Position numbers and translations under genes: made by a program. This document shows, in pieces, positions 23,704 through 33,342 of a DNA stretch of 36,568 nucleotides (within the stretch, counting starts at the first letter, position 1; the number at the start of each line of letters is the position of its first letter). Location of the stretch: positions 1 to 36,568 of IMG/VR virus record IMGVR_UViG_3300009156_000055. One strand, given 5' to 3'. The notes beneath the pieces are model-generated. The model made no database searches, was not told the DNA's origin, and was given only the letters and a program-made list of their open reading frames with translations. This stretch comes from a virus.

Positions 23704-26555
23704 CAGTGTCGTCCTATGATAACGCGGCCCTGACGTGGCCTTCTGATCGAGTAGTCAGACAGCATTCCGTGTCCAATAGGATAGGTATAGCGCGGGTCGT
23801 GCGGGAAGAACGGCTCGAACAAGGTGTCCGCATCGGTCATCTTCGAGGCGCTTATAAACTGATCGTATACCAACTGTGGCGTAAATAGCCGATCAGCGTC
23901 AGAAATCAGGTTCGGAAAGAGTTCATTTCGCTGAACAACCGTCGGCGAGTAGAAAGTACTCGTATCCGCGAAGAATACTGGATCAACCTTAGAGCCGACA
24001 CTCGGCATTCTAAGAATATCAGTATCCACAAACGGGAATGGACTGATGTTGACCGCAGACACTGTCAACGCAGGCGCAAAGAATACATCACTATCAACAA
24101 ACAGCACAGGCTGGATGTCGGACACGGCCAGTACGACCGGGTTGAATACAGCGTCCGCGTCGGTGAACTTCGACGGGCCGACAAACAGCCCTGTAATCGG
24201 ATCAAAGAACACGTCCGTATCAGTGAACGTCAGCGGAATGACATTGACTGTCCCGGCGGCGAGCGCGGGCACAAAGAAGTTATCCGCGTCATTAATCCTG
24301 CCAGCCATTGTGGGCTGTGCGCCGCCACCAGTGACCAACGCCATCCTCGGCGAGTCACTATCAATAAACAGCGTGGGCGTGATATTGACTGCGCCTACGG
24401 CCAGCGTCGGATTAAAGAAGGTATCACTATCAGAGAAGAAAGTGGGAACTACTAGTTGCCCTTGGGCTGGCCCGCGGATAACCACAGTGACCGACATCGG
24501 CGGAGGTACATAGCGTCGGTTCTTGATCAGGGGCGAACTGTCGGACTCGTGATAGATACGCTTCAGCTCACCGCCAACTACCGTCGGGCTGTAGTGGGTA
24601 TCACTCTCGGCATAGACAGCCGGAACCACTATGAATTGACCACCACCAATACCTACGCTAAAGATAGTATCCGTGTCGACATAGCGGCCTCCCGGTCGAA
24701 TATCCAGATTTCCACTCCGAATAACGACCGTAACTGACATAGGCGGAATAAACCGCCTGACGATGATCCGTTCCGAGGCCGCGGCATAGGTATTGACTAT
24801 TGGAGACGTACCGATCCCCTGAAGAGATGGCCCATAAAACCAGTCAACGTCAGTTAACAGCCCCGGGGTCGCTCCGACAGTTCCCCCCACAAGTGAGGGA
24901 CTATAGAAACTATCGGCGTCCCCGAAGAAGAAAGTCCCGAAGTTATATATAACCGCGATACTAGAGAACGCATCAGCGTCAACTAGTAGGCTCGGTGTCA
25001 GGGCCCGCGTCGCGGCAAGCCCCGGAACGAATATAACATCACTATCAATAAAGAATACTGGCGCGGTCTGCTTCAGTGTCGAGACTAATGGAGCGAAGAA
25101 CGTATCACTATCGATTATCAAAGGCTGGGCAACAGATACACCCCCGACGAAGCTGGGAGCAAAGACTCTGTCAGTATCGATGAATAGGCCCGGTCGCGGC
25201 CCAATCAGCGGACTAAAGAATACGTCCGAGTCCGCGAATAGCGTCGTAGTAAACCCTGCACCGAAGTTAGGCGCAGAGAAGATATCACTATCAACGAACA
25301 GCGAGGACAGTACAGCTGTTGTAGTACTTAGACCTATAATAAAGAACGTATCAACATCGTTGAAGGAGTTCTGGGCCAGTAGGTTTTTGCTGGTGCTGAG
25401 CGTCGGCCCAAAGAACGTGTCACTATCAGCCAGTCGCTGGGGCGTGACTATACCAGCATTAGGAATTGTAAAGGTCTGAATAACAGACGAGTGAGGTATC
25501 CTTCGTCGTCGATAGAATGCGCTCGCCGCGGCATAGGATGGGTACGAGCCCAGCGCGACCGCGGGACTATACCAAGCGTCGGTATACGGAATAAGATTAG
25601 GCGTGATCGACAGCACCTGGCCCGCCGTTGGACTGGACCAGCTGTCCGCATCGGAGATCTTGCCCGGTGTAAGCCCTATAGTCGATCCTAGCGCGGGACT
25701 AATAAAGCTGTCTGCATCAGAGATCAGCCCAGGCGTAAGCCCCGTAGGAGCCCCTGGCTGTTGCCGAGGAATATCGATAACCTCGCCAATAGGCCTAGAT
25801 CGATAGACATATAACGGCGTCATCCCAGCTTCGGCTATACCCGGGAAGTCTCCAGAAAGGGCCGGGGCACTGTACGTATCATTGTCTGTATATTTTCCGG
25901 GAGTCAGGGTCTGAGTAAGATCAGCCTTGAATGTAATGACGCCCAGCACGTCATTGGTAGGAGTGGTTCCAGTAAACTGAGAACTCACAGTAGTTGTTGC
26001 TGTTACTCTCTGATGAGAGAGCATCGCATGAGAGTTAGCTTGGAACGCACTAACAGTAAACGTAATCGAAGTAGACCAAGTAGAATTGACGTTAGAAACA
26101 GCCCAAGACACTACAAGCTCAGAGGCCTGAGTCAAGGTGCCAGTCAGAGGGGCAACATAGGGCGTAGTTACGTCAGATATATTAGATGGACTTCTATCTA
26201 CTGGAGAGACAACAAACGGCCCCTCGAATACCGCAGCTACGCACGAGAAGTCATTTGCGCTCGCGGTGGCCGCGATAGTGACCGTCGTCAACGATCCAGC
26301 CACTGTTACCCGAGAATAGAACAGCCTACCCGAGATCACCCCGCTGAGGGTTCCCGCGTTCTGCGCAGTATAGGTGTTACCAAGATTGTCAGTGCAACCG
26401 GAGGCTGTCAAAGCAGTCTGCTGGGCCATCAAGGCCACAACAAGATCACCCACCGCCACAGTAGTCGCGGTGTTCAGGGTAATGGCGTTACTCGCGAGGA
26501 TACTGGCCCCGCTCGAGGCGCCCGTACCACCAGCTTTGAGATCGCCAAAGGCCAT
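23703..26555 (-). CDS. Giant repeat protein with about 27 DxD/FFxP units
   Basis: Residues 1-210 of this 950-residue protein form a beta-sandwich-like domain (GDLVVALMA, AASANDFSCVAAVFEG). Residues 217-918 contain about 27 tandem units of 18-28 residues with the core (L/F)xDxDxFFxPxL, such as FVDSDVFFAPAL, FIDTDRVFAPSF and LISDADSFISPAL. Four units have longer inserted arms with Arg pairs followed by IPP or IPH, two of them sharing PPMSVTVVI. A solenoid or fibre, possibly calcium-binding through the acidic pairs, is inferred. It lies between the GH9-like protein and portal. No catalytic motif is seen. I recognise this repeat type only loosely from phage tail-like proteins. Confidence 0.75.
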   Translation of the reverse strand: MAFGDLKAGGTGASSGASILASNAITLNTATTVAVGDLVVALMAQQTALTASGCTDNLGNTYTAQNAGTLSGVISGRLFYSRVTVAGSLTTVTIAATASANDFSCVAAVFEGPFVVSPVDRSPSNISDVTTPYVAPLTGTLTQASELVVSWAVSNVNSTWSTSITFTVSAFQANSHAMLSHQRVTATTTVSSQFTGTTPTNDVLGVITFKADLTQTLTPGKYTDNDTYSAPALSGDFPGIAEAGMTPLYVYRSRPIGEVIDIPRQQPGAPTGLTPGLISDADSFISPALGSTIGLTPGKISDADSWSSPTAGQVLSITPNLIPYTDAWYSPAVALGSYPSYAAASAFYRRRRIPHSSVIQTFTIPNAGIVTPQRLADSDTFFGPTLSTSKNLLAQNSFNDVDTFFIIGLSTTTAVLSSLFVDSDIFSAPNFGAGFTTTLFADSDVFFSPLIGPRPGLFIDTDRVFAPSFVGGVSVAQPLIIDSDTFFAPLVSTLKQTAPVFFIDSDVIFVPGLAATRALTPSLLVDADAFSSIAVIYNFGTFFFGDADSFYSPSLVGGTVGATPGLLTDVDWFYGPSLQGIGTSPIVNTYAAASERIIVRRFIPPMSVTVVIRSGNLDIRPGGRYVDTDTIFSVGIGGGQFIVVPAVYAESDTHYSPTVVGGELKRIYHESDSSPLIKNRRYVPPPMSVTVVIRGPAQGQLVVPTFFSDSDTFFNPTLAVGAVNITPTLFIDSDSPRMALVTGGGAQPTMAGRINDADNFFVPALAAGTVNVIPLTFTDTDVFFDPITGLFVGPSKFTDADAVFNPVVLAVSDIQPVLFVDSDVFFAPALTVSAVNISPFPFVDTDILRMPSVGSKVDPVFFADTSTFYSPTVVQRNELFPNLISDADRLFTPQLVYDQFISASKMTDADTLFEPFFPHDPRYTYPIGHGMLSDYSIRRPRQGRVIIGRH
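23802..25907 (-). repeat. Tandem protein-coding repeat array (about 27 units)
   Basis: The DNA encoding residues 217-918 of the giant protein. Units are 54-80 nt long with a conserved middle like (GTN)GAYNNNGAYNNNTTYTTY. DNA copies are diverged, so the repeat is best seen in translation. It is a feature of the gene, not a mobile or CRISPR repeat. Confidence 0.8.
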
Positions 26556-26558
26556 CTA

Positions 26559-29500
26559 TCACATCGCGAACGAAGAGAACTGATATGGATTAGGTCCGGG
26601 CGGTGGAGCAGTCCCCACTACGACCTGGGCCAGCGCGGCCGAGCCGCTTTGAGCGAAGGTAACATCTCCCGAGTAGAACGCTGTTATACTGTGTGTTCCA
26701 TCACTGAGTGCCGTTGTACTGAATGTAGCCACGCCCGCGGCCAGTGTTCCAGAGCCGATCGGACTTCCACCATCCCTGAAGGTCACGGTGCCCGTGGGCG
26801 GACCTCCAGTCCCTGTGACGGTCGCAGTGAACAGCACGATCTCGCCGGTATCACTAGGGTTATTATTCGAGATAAGAGTGACGTTAGTAATGGTCTTAGC
26901 GGTTTCATCCCAAGCATCCAGATAGAATGCCACGTTCTGCAGCGGAAACACATCCTGTTGTACTGAGCGCTCCATCAGATTTAGCTGGAAATGCGACTCC
27001 CATACAGCCTCGTAGACTGGTGCTGCATAGCGTCCCGGGATAACCTCGCGCTGGGCGTTATGATCCGCAGCATAATTTGGATCAGGCCCCTCAACGCAAC
27101 CCGCGTTAGAAGCAGGGCTCCAAGTACCAAAACTAAACAGCCACTGGCCGATAAAGTGAAACATATAACAGCCGATGCCAGAAGCACACTCTGACCCAAA
27201 CATCAGATTATCCATATTAAAGATAGTACCAGGCCAGCGCGTGCCTACCTGGGCAATAGAAGTCATTCCAGACATATTGGCCCCGCAGATAAAGGCCATG
27301 CCGTCCTGAAGAACCTGCAAGTAGCGGGAGTCTCCAGAGACCGCGTGCGAGGCTATAAAGGCCCAGTGATACCCCGAGATATCAATACCCTCAGAGCCGA
27401 TATTAAATTGATTATTATCAGCAACCATCATCGTTCGACAAGCCGAAATCGGCTTTGGAGTAGTAAATATCTCTAGACCAGCCTCGATCCTGCCATAACA
27501 GCCCTTAAACGTATCTGCTATAACAGACTTTGCCGCAGCATTAATTCCAGGGGTCTGGTGGTATTCCCACGCAGCCAGTGGCCTTCCACCGAAACAGTCG
27601 AACCATATGTTATTAGGGTTTCCTCCGCCATAACCCAGATCCGTTTCAATAACAGTTTTGTAGACTGCAAGACCAGTAAGTCTATAGAGTACTGCAGCAG
27701 CATTAGTCCGCGCGATCCCAGAATTCCCCTCATTATTCAGAGTTGCAAGATTATTAACGTAGGTAGTATGGGTCCACGGAGTTCCGCTCCAGGGTGGGTT
27801 AGTGGAGGCCATTCGGGCCTCGAGACCAAGCACCCCATTATAGTAATTATCTTGCTCAGTGAAACTCCCAAATAATAGCTCGGCCCAATTCCATGCCTTT
27901 ATAGCACTATTCTTCCACATATCTCCAGCGGCGTTGAAGCCATAAGCATAGAACACCTGAGCTATCTTACCTGCCCCGTGAGCATAGTAGAAGTTACTCA
28001 TCTGATCAGGGGCATTAGCGTAGTTAACGCTCGGGCTGAGATTAGAGGGCGTAAAGGAGGTGCCAGTACCCGTATCCATCATCAGTCCGCCGGGCACAGA
28101 GCCCTCAGGCAGGAACGAGCCCGCCCCGTGCTGCATCCGACGATAGCCCTCCAGGCCAAAAACGGCCTGGGTAAACATCTCTGGGAGGCTGTTGGTCCCG
28201 GCATACTCCGGCACTGTCGGGAACATTTCCAACAGCTTTGGCAGTCCATAGGCCGTACTGGCGGCCTTCTGCGGCCGCATCAATACTAATTCACACCAAC
28301 TATAGACCGCGCCCGTGACCGAAGCGAGTCGCGTACACCAGTCACCTGCGTCAGCCCAAGAGCCGCCGCCCGCGCCGTATCCAGACTGATACCAAGTGTA
28401 AGGCGTGCCCGTGGGGAAGAACCACTCAGGCCGCGCCGCTATAGCATCATTAATCTGCCCATTTATACCAAACAGTGGTGCGCCCCAGCCCATAGGATAG
28501 GGCACCTTACTCTGATAGATCTTGCCTTGGTTGCCTCCCGCAGTCACCCCATCAGTAAAGTTTTGTGGGCGTGTATAGCCAAACCGCCCGTCTAGGGCAA
28601 TGCCCCACCTATGATGATACTCGCCCCCGGCCATGATCTTAGCAAGATCATTCCAGACAGTCGATCTTACCGGGAACGGATCAGATACTCCCAGCCCAGC
28701 GATCCTCAGCCTATAATTGCCCGCGGTCGAGGTCGTGAAGGTAGGAAATTCCAGCCCATAGACATTGGTTCCAGCTCTATTATTCTCCTGTAGCTCTACA
28801 ACATATCCCTTACCACTTCTAGAGTGCCATGGAGCGTACGGTGGAAGATTATCCCCTCTAACGGGCACCCCAGTGCCAAAGTCAATGGCAGTAAACTGAT
28901 TTGGCGCGGGGACAGTATCTACTCTAATACTAGCATGAGTTAGCTGGAAAGGTCCATCATCTCCACCCATGTCTTTCAGTCGCAACCGCTTTCCAACAGC
29001 CCATCCATGGTTAGTTGCAGTAGTGAACACGGCGGGATTAGCCGCGGTCATAGCCGTGATATTCTGCCGTTTTGCGGGATTAGTGCTGTCGAAAGCAGAC
29101 TTCCCGTCGGCACTACTGTATCCACTCGTAATGTTATCAACCGGGATACTAACCCGTTCTTCGGCCTGGCCCGAGGCTATTCGCAGCACAATCGGAAACG
29201 GCCCGCCTACAGTGGTCCCCACGTTGTTGATAATCTCGAACTGAGTGAAGGCCGAGTAATCGACCGCGCCCTCGTTAGGTGCCCCTGGCATCCAGTGCGA
29301 CAAATAAGCAATCTTGCCTACATCATCCGGCCTATACCCTATCTGATTGACATTAATAGCCAGTGCCCGCGTCGAGCGATCGTTCCACGTCAGATTGGTA
29401 CTGATACTCGCCGCGGAATTAACGATAGCATAAGGCCCGCCCTGGGCCAGAGGCCCATCCAGCTTCAGATAAAGGTGATGTTTCAAAGAAGAGGTCTGAC

Positions 29501-30122
29501 CAAACTGTCCCATAAAGGGTAGATCAGCGTAACCGTGGTCGTAGTTTTTTGACTTGATATAAACCGCAATAACTGTTCGTCCCCCGAACGAGGCCCAGTT
29601 AGCTGGATTTGTTGCCGCAGTCCGATCAAGGAATGCGTCAGGCTCGAGATCGCACGACCTAAAATACTCCTGATTAGTCCCGGCCAACCAGCCTCTTCGT
29701 CCCGCCGGGGCAAAGGTAGTCCACCTAGAATAATCCCAGACCTTACCCGTGCCCGGAGTCCAGGTCCCTGTGAACCGCGTCGCACAGAGGTCAGCTGTAT
29801 CATTATTGATCCTGAGAATATCCCAAGACCCATTACAGTTAGGAACTCCAGCTACCCCAGTAATGCCGACAGTCCCCGCTGAGCCATCATTTATGTTGAA
29901 ATAGAACGGAGCAAAGACGTTACTGCCCGTACAAGTAATACGGATAGACCCATCTATCGGACTAGAAGACACATTTGTTATGGTGACTGCAGCAGATGAA
30001 GATGCAGCTATCGATACCCCACCGTTGCTGAAGATCTGCCCATGCGTGATAGCACCGTCCCGCGCCTCCACGCAGACAGTATCCGGTGAAACCATAGTTA
30101 CTTCTTTAACTGTAATAGGCAC
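26559..30122 (-). CDS. Very large GH9-like virion glycan hydrolase with Ig domain
   Basis: This about 1187-residue protein has an N-terminal beta domain, then a CelD_N-like Ig module (INVNQIGYRPDDVGKIAYL), an inserted tail-fibre-type module (AVFTTATNHGWAVGKRL), and an alpha-rich catalytic-like region with DAGDWC at 591-596, the hallmark of glycoside hydrolase family 9. A bacterial Ig-like domain follows near the C-terminus (TGTVTFRDGGSPIGSG, YSGDVTFAQ). The general-acid Glu was not pinned down. GH9 enzymes cut beta-1,4-glucans, so a depolymerase for host exopolysaccharide is plausible. GTG 30122 fits best after the upstream stop (in-frame ATG 30095 and TTG 30146 are alternatives). The start SD is weak. 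Confidence 0.65.
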   Translation of the reverse strand: MPITVKEVTMVSPDTVCVEARDGAITHGQIFSNGGVSIAASSSAAVTITNVSSSPIDGSIRITCTGSNVFAPFYFNINDGSAGTVGITGVAGVPNCNGSWDILRINNDTADLCATRFTGTWTPGTGKVWDYSRWTTFAPAGRRGWLAGTNQEYFRSCDLEPDAFLDRTAATNPANWASFGGRTVIAVYIKSKNYDHGYADLPFMGQFGQTSSLKHHLYLKLDGPLAQGGPYAIVNSAASISTNLTWNDRSTRALAINVNQIGYRPDDVGKIAYLSHWMPGAPNEGAVDYSAFTQFEIINNVGTTVGGPFPIVLRIASGQAEERVSIPVDNITSGYSSADGKSAFDSTNPAKRQNITAMTAANPAVFTTATNHGWAVGKRLRLKDMGGDDGPFQLTHASIRVDTVPAPNQFTAIDFGTGVPVRGDNLPPYAPWHSRSGKGYVVELQENNRAGTNVYGLEFPTFTTSTAGNYRLRIAGLGVSDPFPVRSTVWNDLAKIMAGGEYHHRWGIALDGRFGYTRPQNFTDGVTAGGNQGKIYQSKVPYPMGWGAPLFGINGQINDAIAARPEWFFPTGTPYTWYQSGYGAGGGSWADAGDWCTRLASVTGAVYSWCELVLMRPQKAASTAYGLPKLLEMFPTVPEYAGTNSLPEMFTQAVFGLEGYRRMQHGAGSFLPEGSVPGGLMMDTGTGTSFTPSNLSPSVNYANAPDQMSNFYYAHGAGKIAQVFYAYGFNAAGDMWKNSAIKAWNWAELLFGSFTEQDNYYNGVLGLEARMASTNPPWSGTPWTHTTYVNNLATLNNEGNSGIARTNAAAVLYRLTGLAVYKTVIETDLGYGGGNPNNIWFDCFGGRPLAAWEYHQTPGINAAAKSVIADTFKGCYGRIEAGLEIFTTPKPISACRTMMVADNNQFNIGSEGIDISGYHWAFIASHAVSGDSRYLQVLQDGMAFICGANMSGMTSIAQVGTRWPGTIFNMDNLMFGSECASGIGCYMFHFIGQWLFSFGTWSPASNAGCVEGPDPNYAADHNAQREVIPGRYAAPVYEAVWESHFQLNLMERSVQQDVFPLQNVAFYLDAWDETAKTITNVTLISNNNPSDTGEIVLFTATVTGTGGPPTGTVTFRDGGSPIGSGTLAAGVATFSTTALSDGTHSITAFYSGDVTFAQSGSAALAQVVVGTAPPPGPNPYQFSSFAM

Positions 30123-30123
30123 T

Positions 30124-30861
30124 TTACGGACCCCACACAGCTTCAACTAGAAGATTTCCGCCGTAGCCAAAGTCATCGCCAGGGTTCACAGACGAGATCG
30201 AGGGAGTTAAACTCCCCGCGGTGACACTGTGAGCCATGCAAAAGAAATTACCAGTGCCACTTTCATAAGACCCAGGAGTACTAACCCCGTCATCAACCAT
30301 TGGAGGTGTTGGCGACCATGCTGGCGTCAGCACGGGATGCAACCTTCCAAAGACAACACACGCCCCGCCCGAAGGAACAGTGATCGCGCTCGGGAAAGTG
30401 TGCGGGTCCCAGCCAACTGACTCCTGGAAAACTTGTGTTGCAGTTGGAGCACCCGAACACCCCACCAATCTACCTACCATTATCCCGCCATGATCCCCAA
30501 CTACATCTATAGTAACTACAATAGTGGCGGTTGTCCCGGTGGGCCAGGGCTTATACCAGATAGACAAGTTATTATTGGTAGCTCCTACCGCAAGAGTCAT
30601 AGCATTACCATCAATCGTGACTCCGGTCATAACTCGTATTGCTGTAGCCCCAGCGCATACAACTACAATTCTGTCCGACGCGGCCGCACCAATACTCACC
30701 CCGCTAAACGTGAAAACTGAGTCGGCAAAGCTCGAGGTAATCACCGCCGGGGCTGCAGTCTTAGTAAAATCCAAAGCACTGCCCGTGGGCCCGGGCGAGG
30801 GCACAGATCTGCCGTAGCTCAGCGCGGGACCAATCACTCGTCTGCGGCGAAGCAGTGCCAT
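30124..30861 (-). CDS. Beta-sandwich tail/spike protein (245 aa)
   Basis: The product starts with an Arg-rich MALLRRRRVIG, then a Gly/Ser/Thr-rich beta domain with segments VVVVCAGATAIRV, TATIVVTIDVVGDH and VPSGGACVVFG. The pattern matches a small jelly-roll or concanavalin-like domain common in phage structural proteins. Its basic N-terminus is shared in style with the next gene upstream (MSLIKRKLMGP). The start overlaps the previous stop as TGATG. It appears part of the tail appendage cluster. Confidence 0.55.
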   Translation of the reverse strand: MALLRRRRVIGPALSYGRSVPSPGPTGSALDFTKTAAPAVITSSFADSVFTFSGVSIGAAASDRIVVVCAGATAIRVMTGVTIDGNAMTLAVGATNNNLSIWYKPWPTGTTATIVVTIDVVGDHGGIMVGRLVGCSGAPTATQVFQESVGWDPHTFPSAITVPSGGACVVFGRLHPVLTPAWSPTPPMVDDGVSTPGSYESGTGNFFCMAHSVTAGSLTPSISSVNPGDDFGYGGNLLVEAVWGP

Positions 30862-32216
30862 CAGTACACGTTATTCCCTATTGCAGTCTGGTAAGTATTG
30901 ATCCTAGCCATTATTCTCTGCATTTGAGAACTAAATGCCTGTGCCGCGCCAAAGGTTCCAGCCGCTATCTGAAAAGCATTATTCCCGAATAGCATAGGGA
31001 ATGCTGCGTTAAAGACGCCACTCGGCGAGGCCGTGACCGTGCCCGCGCTACTACCGTTCTTCCATCGCGTGAAATCAGTACTACTTGTACGCGAAACCGC
31101 GTACTGGCCCTGGACGTTAGTATTGGCAGCTCCAGTAGAGTCAGTCGCCAACATCTGCGCATACATATTACCAGCATAAAGTGGTACTATAAAACTGTCT
31201 ACGAGCGTTCCATTAAGAATTACCGCTGGAACACCAGTTCCTACTGCATCATTAGTGGTAAGATAGCACAACATATAATTATTGCCGCTGGTACCAAAAT
31301 TATAGCCAGTATTAATATTAGGATTAAACTGCGTACTAAGAACTGACGAAGCGCCTCCTGTATAACCATGATCTGCAACGAAAGTGCCATCAGCAGGACC
31401 AGTCTCCACCAAATTAAAGTTATTCTGCTTGATATTAGTCTTGCTAGTGGCAAAGTCGGCCCCAGCTATCATATAAAGTCCATCTATACGCAACCAATCT
31501 CCATCATTCACTAGTCCCATAATAAGATCACGATAGGCCGTGGCCCGTGCCGTAGTCGGCGTCGCGATGCGATCAAAGAACTGTTTAACGGCATACGCTT
31601 CTACAGAACCATAGCCAAAAGCCTCTATCTTTGTAACTGAATAAAGGTTCGATCCGTCATCGTTATTCATAGTATCATTTGTTACCGAAGCTGTATCACT
31701 AGCAGGATAAGTATAAAAGTGTCTAAAGCCAACAACACTAGATCTTAGTCTAACCTCACTACTAGTATGATGCATAGAAACAACCAATGATCTGCTTCCA
31801 TCATGAGAATAGGCTACAGCATCACTTGTTATAAACCCTCCTGACGAAACACTTCCACTCGCACTCCCAGAGAACAGCACCTGCACTTGAGTACCATCAA
31901 AGTCGTAAATATCCCCACTCGTCGCGCCATTACCGATATAGAGTTTATCCCAACTCAGCGTCCCAGATGCCGGGGCCTGTAGCGTTATCTTGAGTTGTGT
32001 ACCGTTATTAATTCTATCAAAGCCTCCCCCCGAATAAGGAAATATAACCTGCCTGTTTGTAATTCCTGTCCAGCCAGAACCATCAAGACTACCACTAGTA
32101 CTAAGCGAACGCTCGAACACGGTGAACCACGCAGCCGTGGCCGGAGCAGCAGTATAATACGTCCCCACACTAAACGGGAACGAGGGCCCCATGAGCTTAC
32201 GCTTAATCAGACTCAC
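30861..32216 (-). CDS. Tail appendage protein (451 aa)
   Basis: The start is GTG 32216, overlapping the preceding stop (GTGA). The N-terminal residues are basic (SLIKRKLMGP). The middle is Ser/Thr/Gly-rich beta with DNSH-like patches, and the C-terminal 150 residues (YAVSRTSSTDF, RWKNGSSAGTV, FPMLFGNNAFQIA) resemble LamG-like or lectin-type tips of phage tail proteins. The base composition seems more A+T-rich by eye than the head genes, possibly indicating recent exchange. A receptor-facing role is inferred. Confidence 0.55.
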   Translation of the reverse strand: MSLIKRKLMGPSFPFSVGTYYTAAPATAAWFTVFERSLSTSGSLDGSGWTGITNRQVIFPYSGGGFDRINNGTQLKITLQAPASGTLSWDKLYIGNGATSGDIYDFDGTQVQVLFSGSASGSVSSGGFITSDAVAYSHDGSRSLVVSMHHTSSEVRLRSSVVGFRHFYTYPASDTASVTNDTMNNDDGSNLYSVTKIEAFGYGSVEAYAVKQFFDRIATPTTARATAYRDLIMGLVNDGDWLRIDGLYMIAGADFATSKTNIKQNNFNLVETGPADGTFVADHGYTGGASSVLSTQFNPNINTGYNFGTSGNNYMLCYLTTNDAVGTGVPAVILNGTLVDSFIVPLYAGNMYAQMLATDSTGAANTNVQGQYAVSRTSSTDFTRWKNGSSAGTVTASPSGVFNAAFPMLFGNNAFQIAAGTFGAAQAFSSQMQRIMARINTYQTAIGNNVY

Positions 32217-32512
32217 TTCAGCACCTTGCCGTTAGCCCCAAAGATCTCGAACAGTCGATCCTTCCGCAGATATCTTCCGCCGTTGTTATATCGCTCCCAC
32301 GCGTCGAGCCGCATCTCCAGTGGCATACAGCCCTTGCCCACGCACTGCCAACAGATGAAGCTATCACAGCAGTTACAGTGCGGAATGGAGTCCCCGCCGG
32401 TCTCTTCCGCGCCACAGTGCGCACAGATAATCCCGTCCTGCTCGAGATTAGAGCCACTAGCCCTAATCTCGACGCCATAGCTACGCTGGCGGCTATGTCG
32501 AGTAATGAGCAT
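32213..32512 (-). CDS. Zinc-finger-like protein (99 aa)
   Basis: The protein has two closely spaced metal-binding clusters: CAHCG, then HCNCCDS, CWQCVGKGC. Seven or eight Cys/His ligands could bind two zinc ions. The rest is basic and helical with a RYLRKDRLFEIF segment. It might bind nucleic acid or serve as an assembly factor. The start is ATG 32512; a clear SD is not visible. It sits between two virion-type genes, so a regulator within the structural operon is unusual. Confidence 0.65.
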   Translation of the reverse strand: MLITRHSRQRSYGVEIRASGSNLEQDGIICAHCGAEETGGDSIPHCNCCDSFICWQCVGKGCMPLEMRLDAWERYNNGGRYLRKDRLFEIFGANGKVLK

Positions 32513-32515
32513 GGC

Positions 32516-32998
32516 CTACTCGTCGAACTTAACTTCCCAGAGCACCGTGCCCGTGTAATCGCTCGTCGCGCCCTTGGCCATGCAGGCTACGCCGTTCAGG
32601 TTAACCGCAGGCCAGGGCAACCCGATCTCGTCGGGAGCGTACCAGATGAACCCAGAGTGCTGGTTCAGGGCCTTCGTCCACAGCCGACTGGCGTAGGTGC
32701 CCTCGGCGGTGTAGTTGGCTTTCCAGGCACTTCCCGGACTCGGGGGCGTCCCCGCCTCGATCGGGGGCACAAACACCGGAGTCACCGATGTTGCCGTGCC
32801 GTCAGCTGTCTGCCGTTGGATAGTGTAGATGATGTTACAGTCCTGCGTGGCCGGGTTACTTACCGGGCCGATCGCGATCTCTCGCAGTGTCCCGCGGCGG
32901 AGCGTGGCGGTTTGCGCCCAGCCCGCAAGGTTGGTCTTGTAGGTAGTGCTCAGGGCCTGCAGCGTGCCCGCGAAGTCACTCGCAACATTGAACAGCAT
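32516..32998 (-). CDS. Virion-type hypothetical protein (160 aa)
   Basis: The start is preceded by AAAGGAG with 6-nt spacing, one of the best SDs in the window. The product is beta-rich, with conserved-looking segments VPPIEAGTPPSPGSAW, NYTAEGTYASRLW, and LPWPAVNLNGVA. The pattern resembles a recurrent phage structural protein of unknown place. No enzymatic motif is present. It is probably incorporated in the virion or needed for appendage attachment. Confidence 0.5.
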   Translation of the reverse strand: MLFNVASDFAGTLQALSTTYKTNLAGWAQTATLRRGTLREIAIGPVSNPATQDCNIIYTIQRQTADGTATSVTPVFVPPIEAGTPPSPGSAWKANYTAEGTYASRLWTKALNQHSGFIWYAPDEIGLPWPAVNLNGVACMAKGATSDYTGTVLWEVKFDE

Positions 32999-33009
32999 TG
33001 GAGTCTCCT

Positions 33010-33342
33010 TTAATGGCCTTTACGTTTGTCGCCCAGGCCGGAGAACATCTCATCAGTCAGAATGAGTGTTGGACGGATCACCTGGTCGAACGGAATGACC
33101 GAGCGCCTTCGGCCGGTCACTGGATCGTAGTGCTCAAGGAGCACCTCCATACTCTTGCCGAAGAGTTCCTTCATGCGTGCCTCAACCTCGCTTCGCAAGC
33201 CGTAGTTCTGTCGGAGGCAGTTCGCGATGATATTAATACTCGCGGACAAAACCTCCTCGATCGAGCGTCCGTTCGCGGCCCTGACAAAGGCCTCAAACAG
33301 ATCGCGGCCGACCTCGGGCTCGCGGAGAGGGTCTTTAGGCAT
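33010..33342 (-). CDS. Helical hypothetical protein (110 aa)
   Basis: The protein starts MPKDPLREPE and is largely helical and charged (EEVLSASINIIANCLRQ, RMKELFGKSMEVLLEH), ending in a basic tail. Its start overlaps the end of the S74-domain gene by 8 nt. It resembles small helical accessory proteins encoded next to terminase genes, but no family was recognised. Confidence 0.5.
   Translation of the reverse strand: MPKDPLREPEVGRDLFEAFVRAANGRSIEEVLSASINIIANCLRQNYGLRSEVEARMKELFGKSMEVLLEHYDPVTGRRRSVIPFDQVIRPTLILTDEMFSGLGDKRKGH

Noticed and set aside
23802-25907. CRISPR-like or DNA-level tandem repeats
   Set aside because: The units are diverged at DNA level, vary in length and lie in one long reading frame; they are protein repeats.
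26013-26966. 317-codon plus-strand open frame across the start of the repeat gene
   Set aside because: Ser/Arg-rich, no SD, and overlapped by the minus-strand genes whose N-terminal pattern and repeats are convincing.
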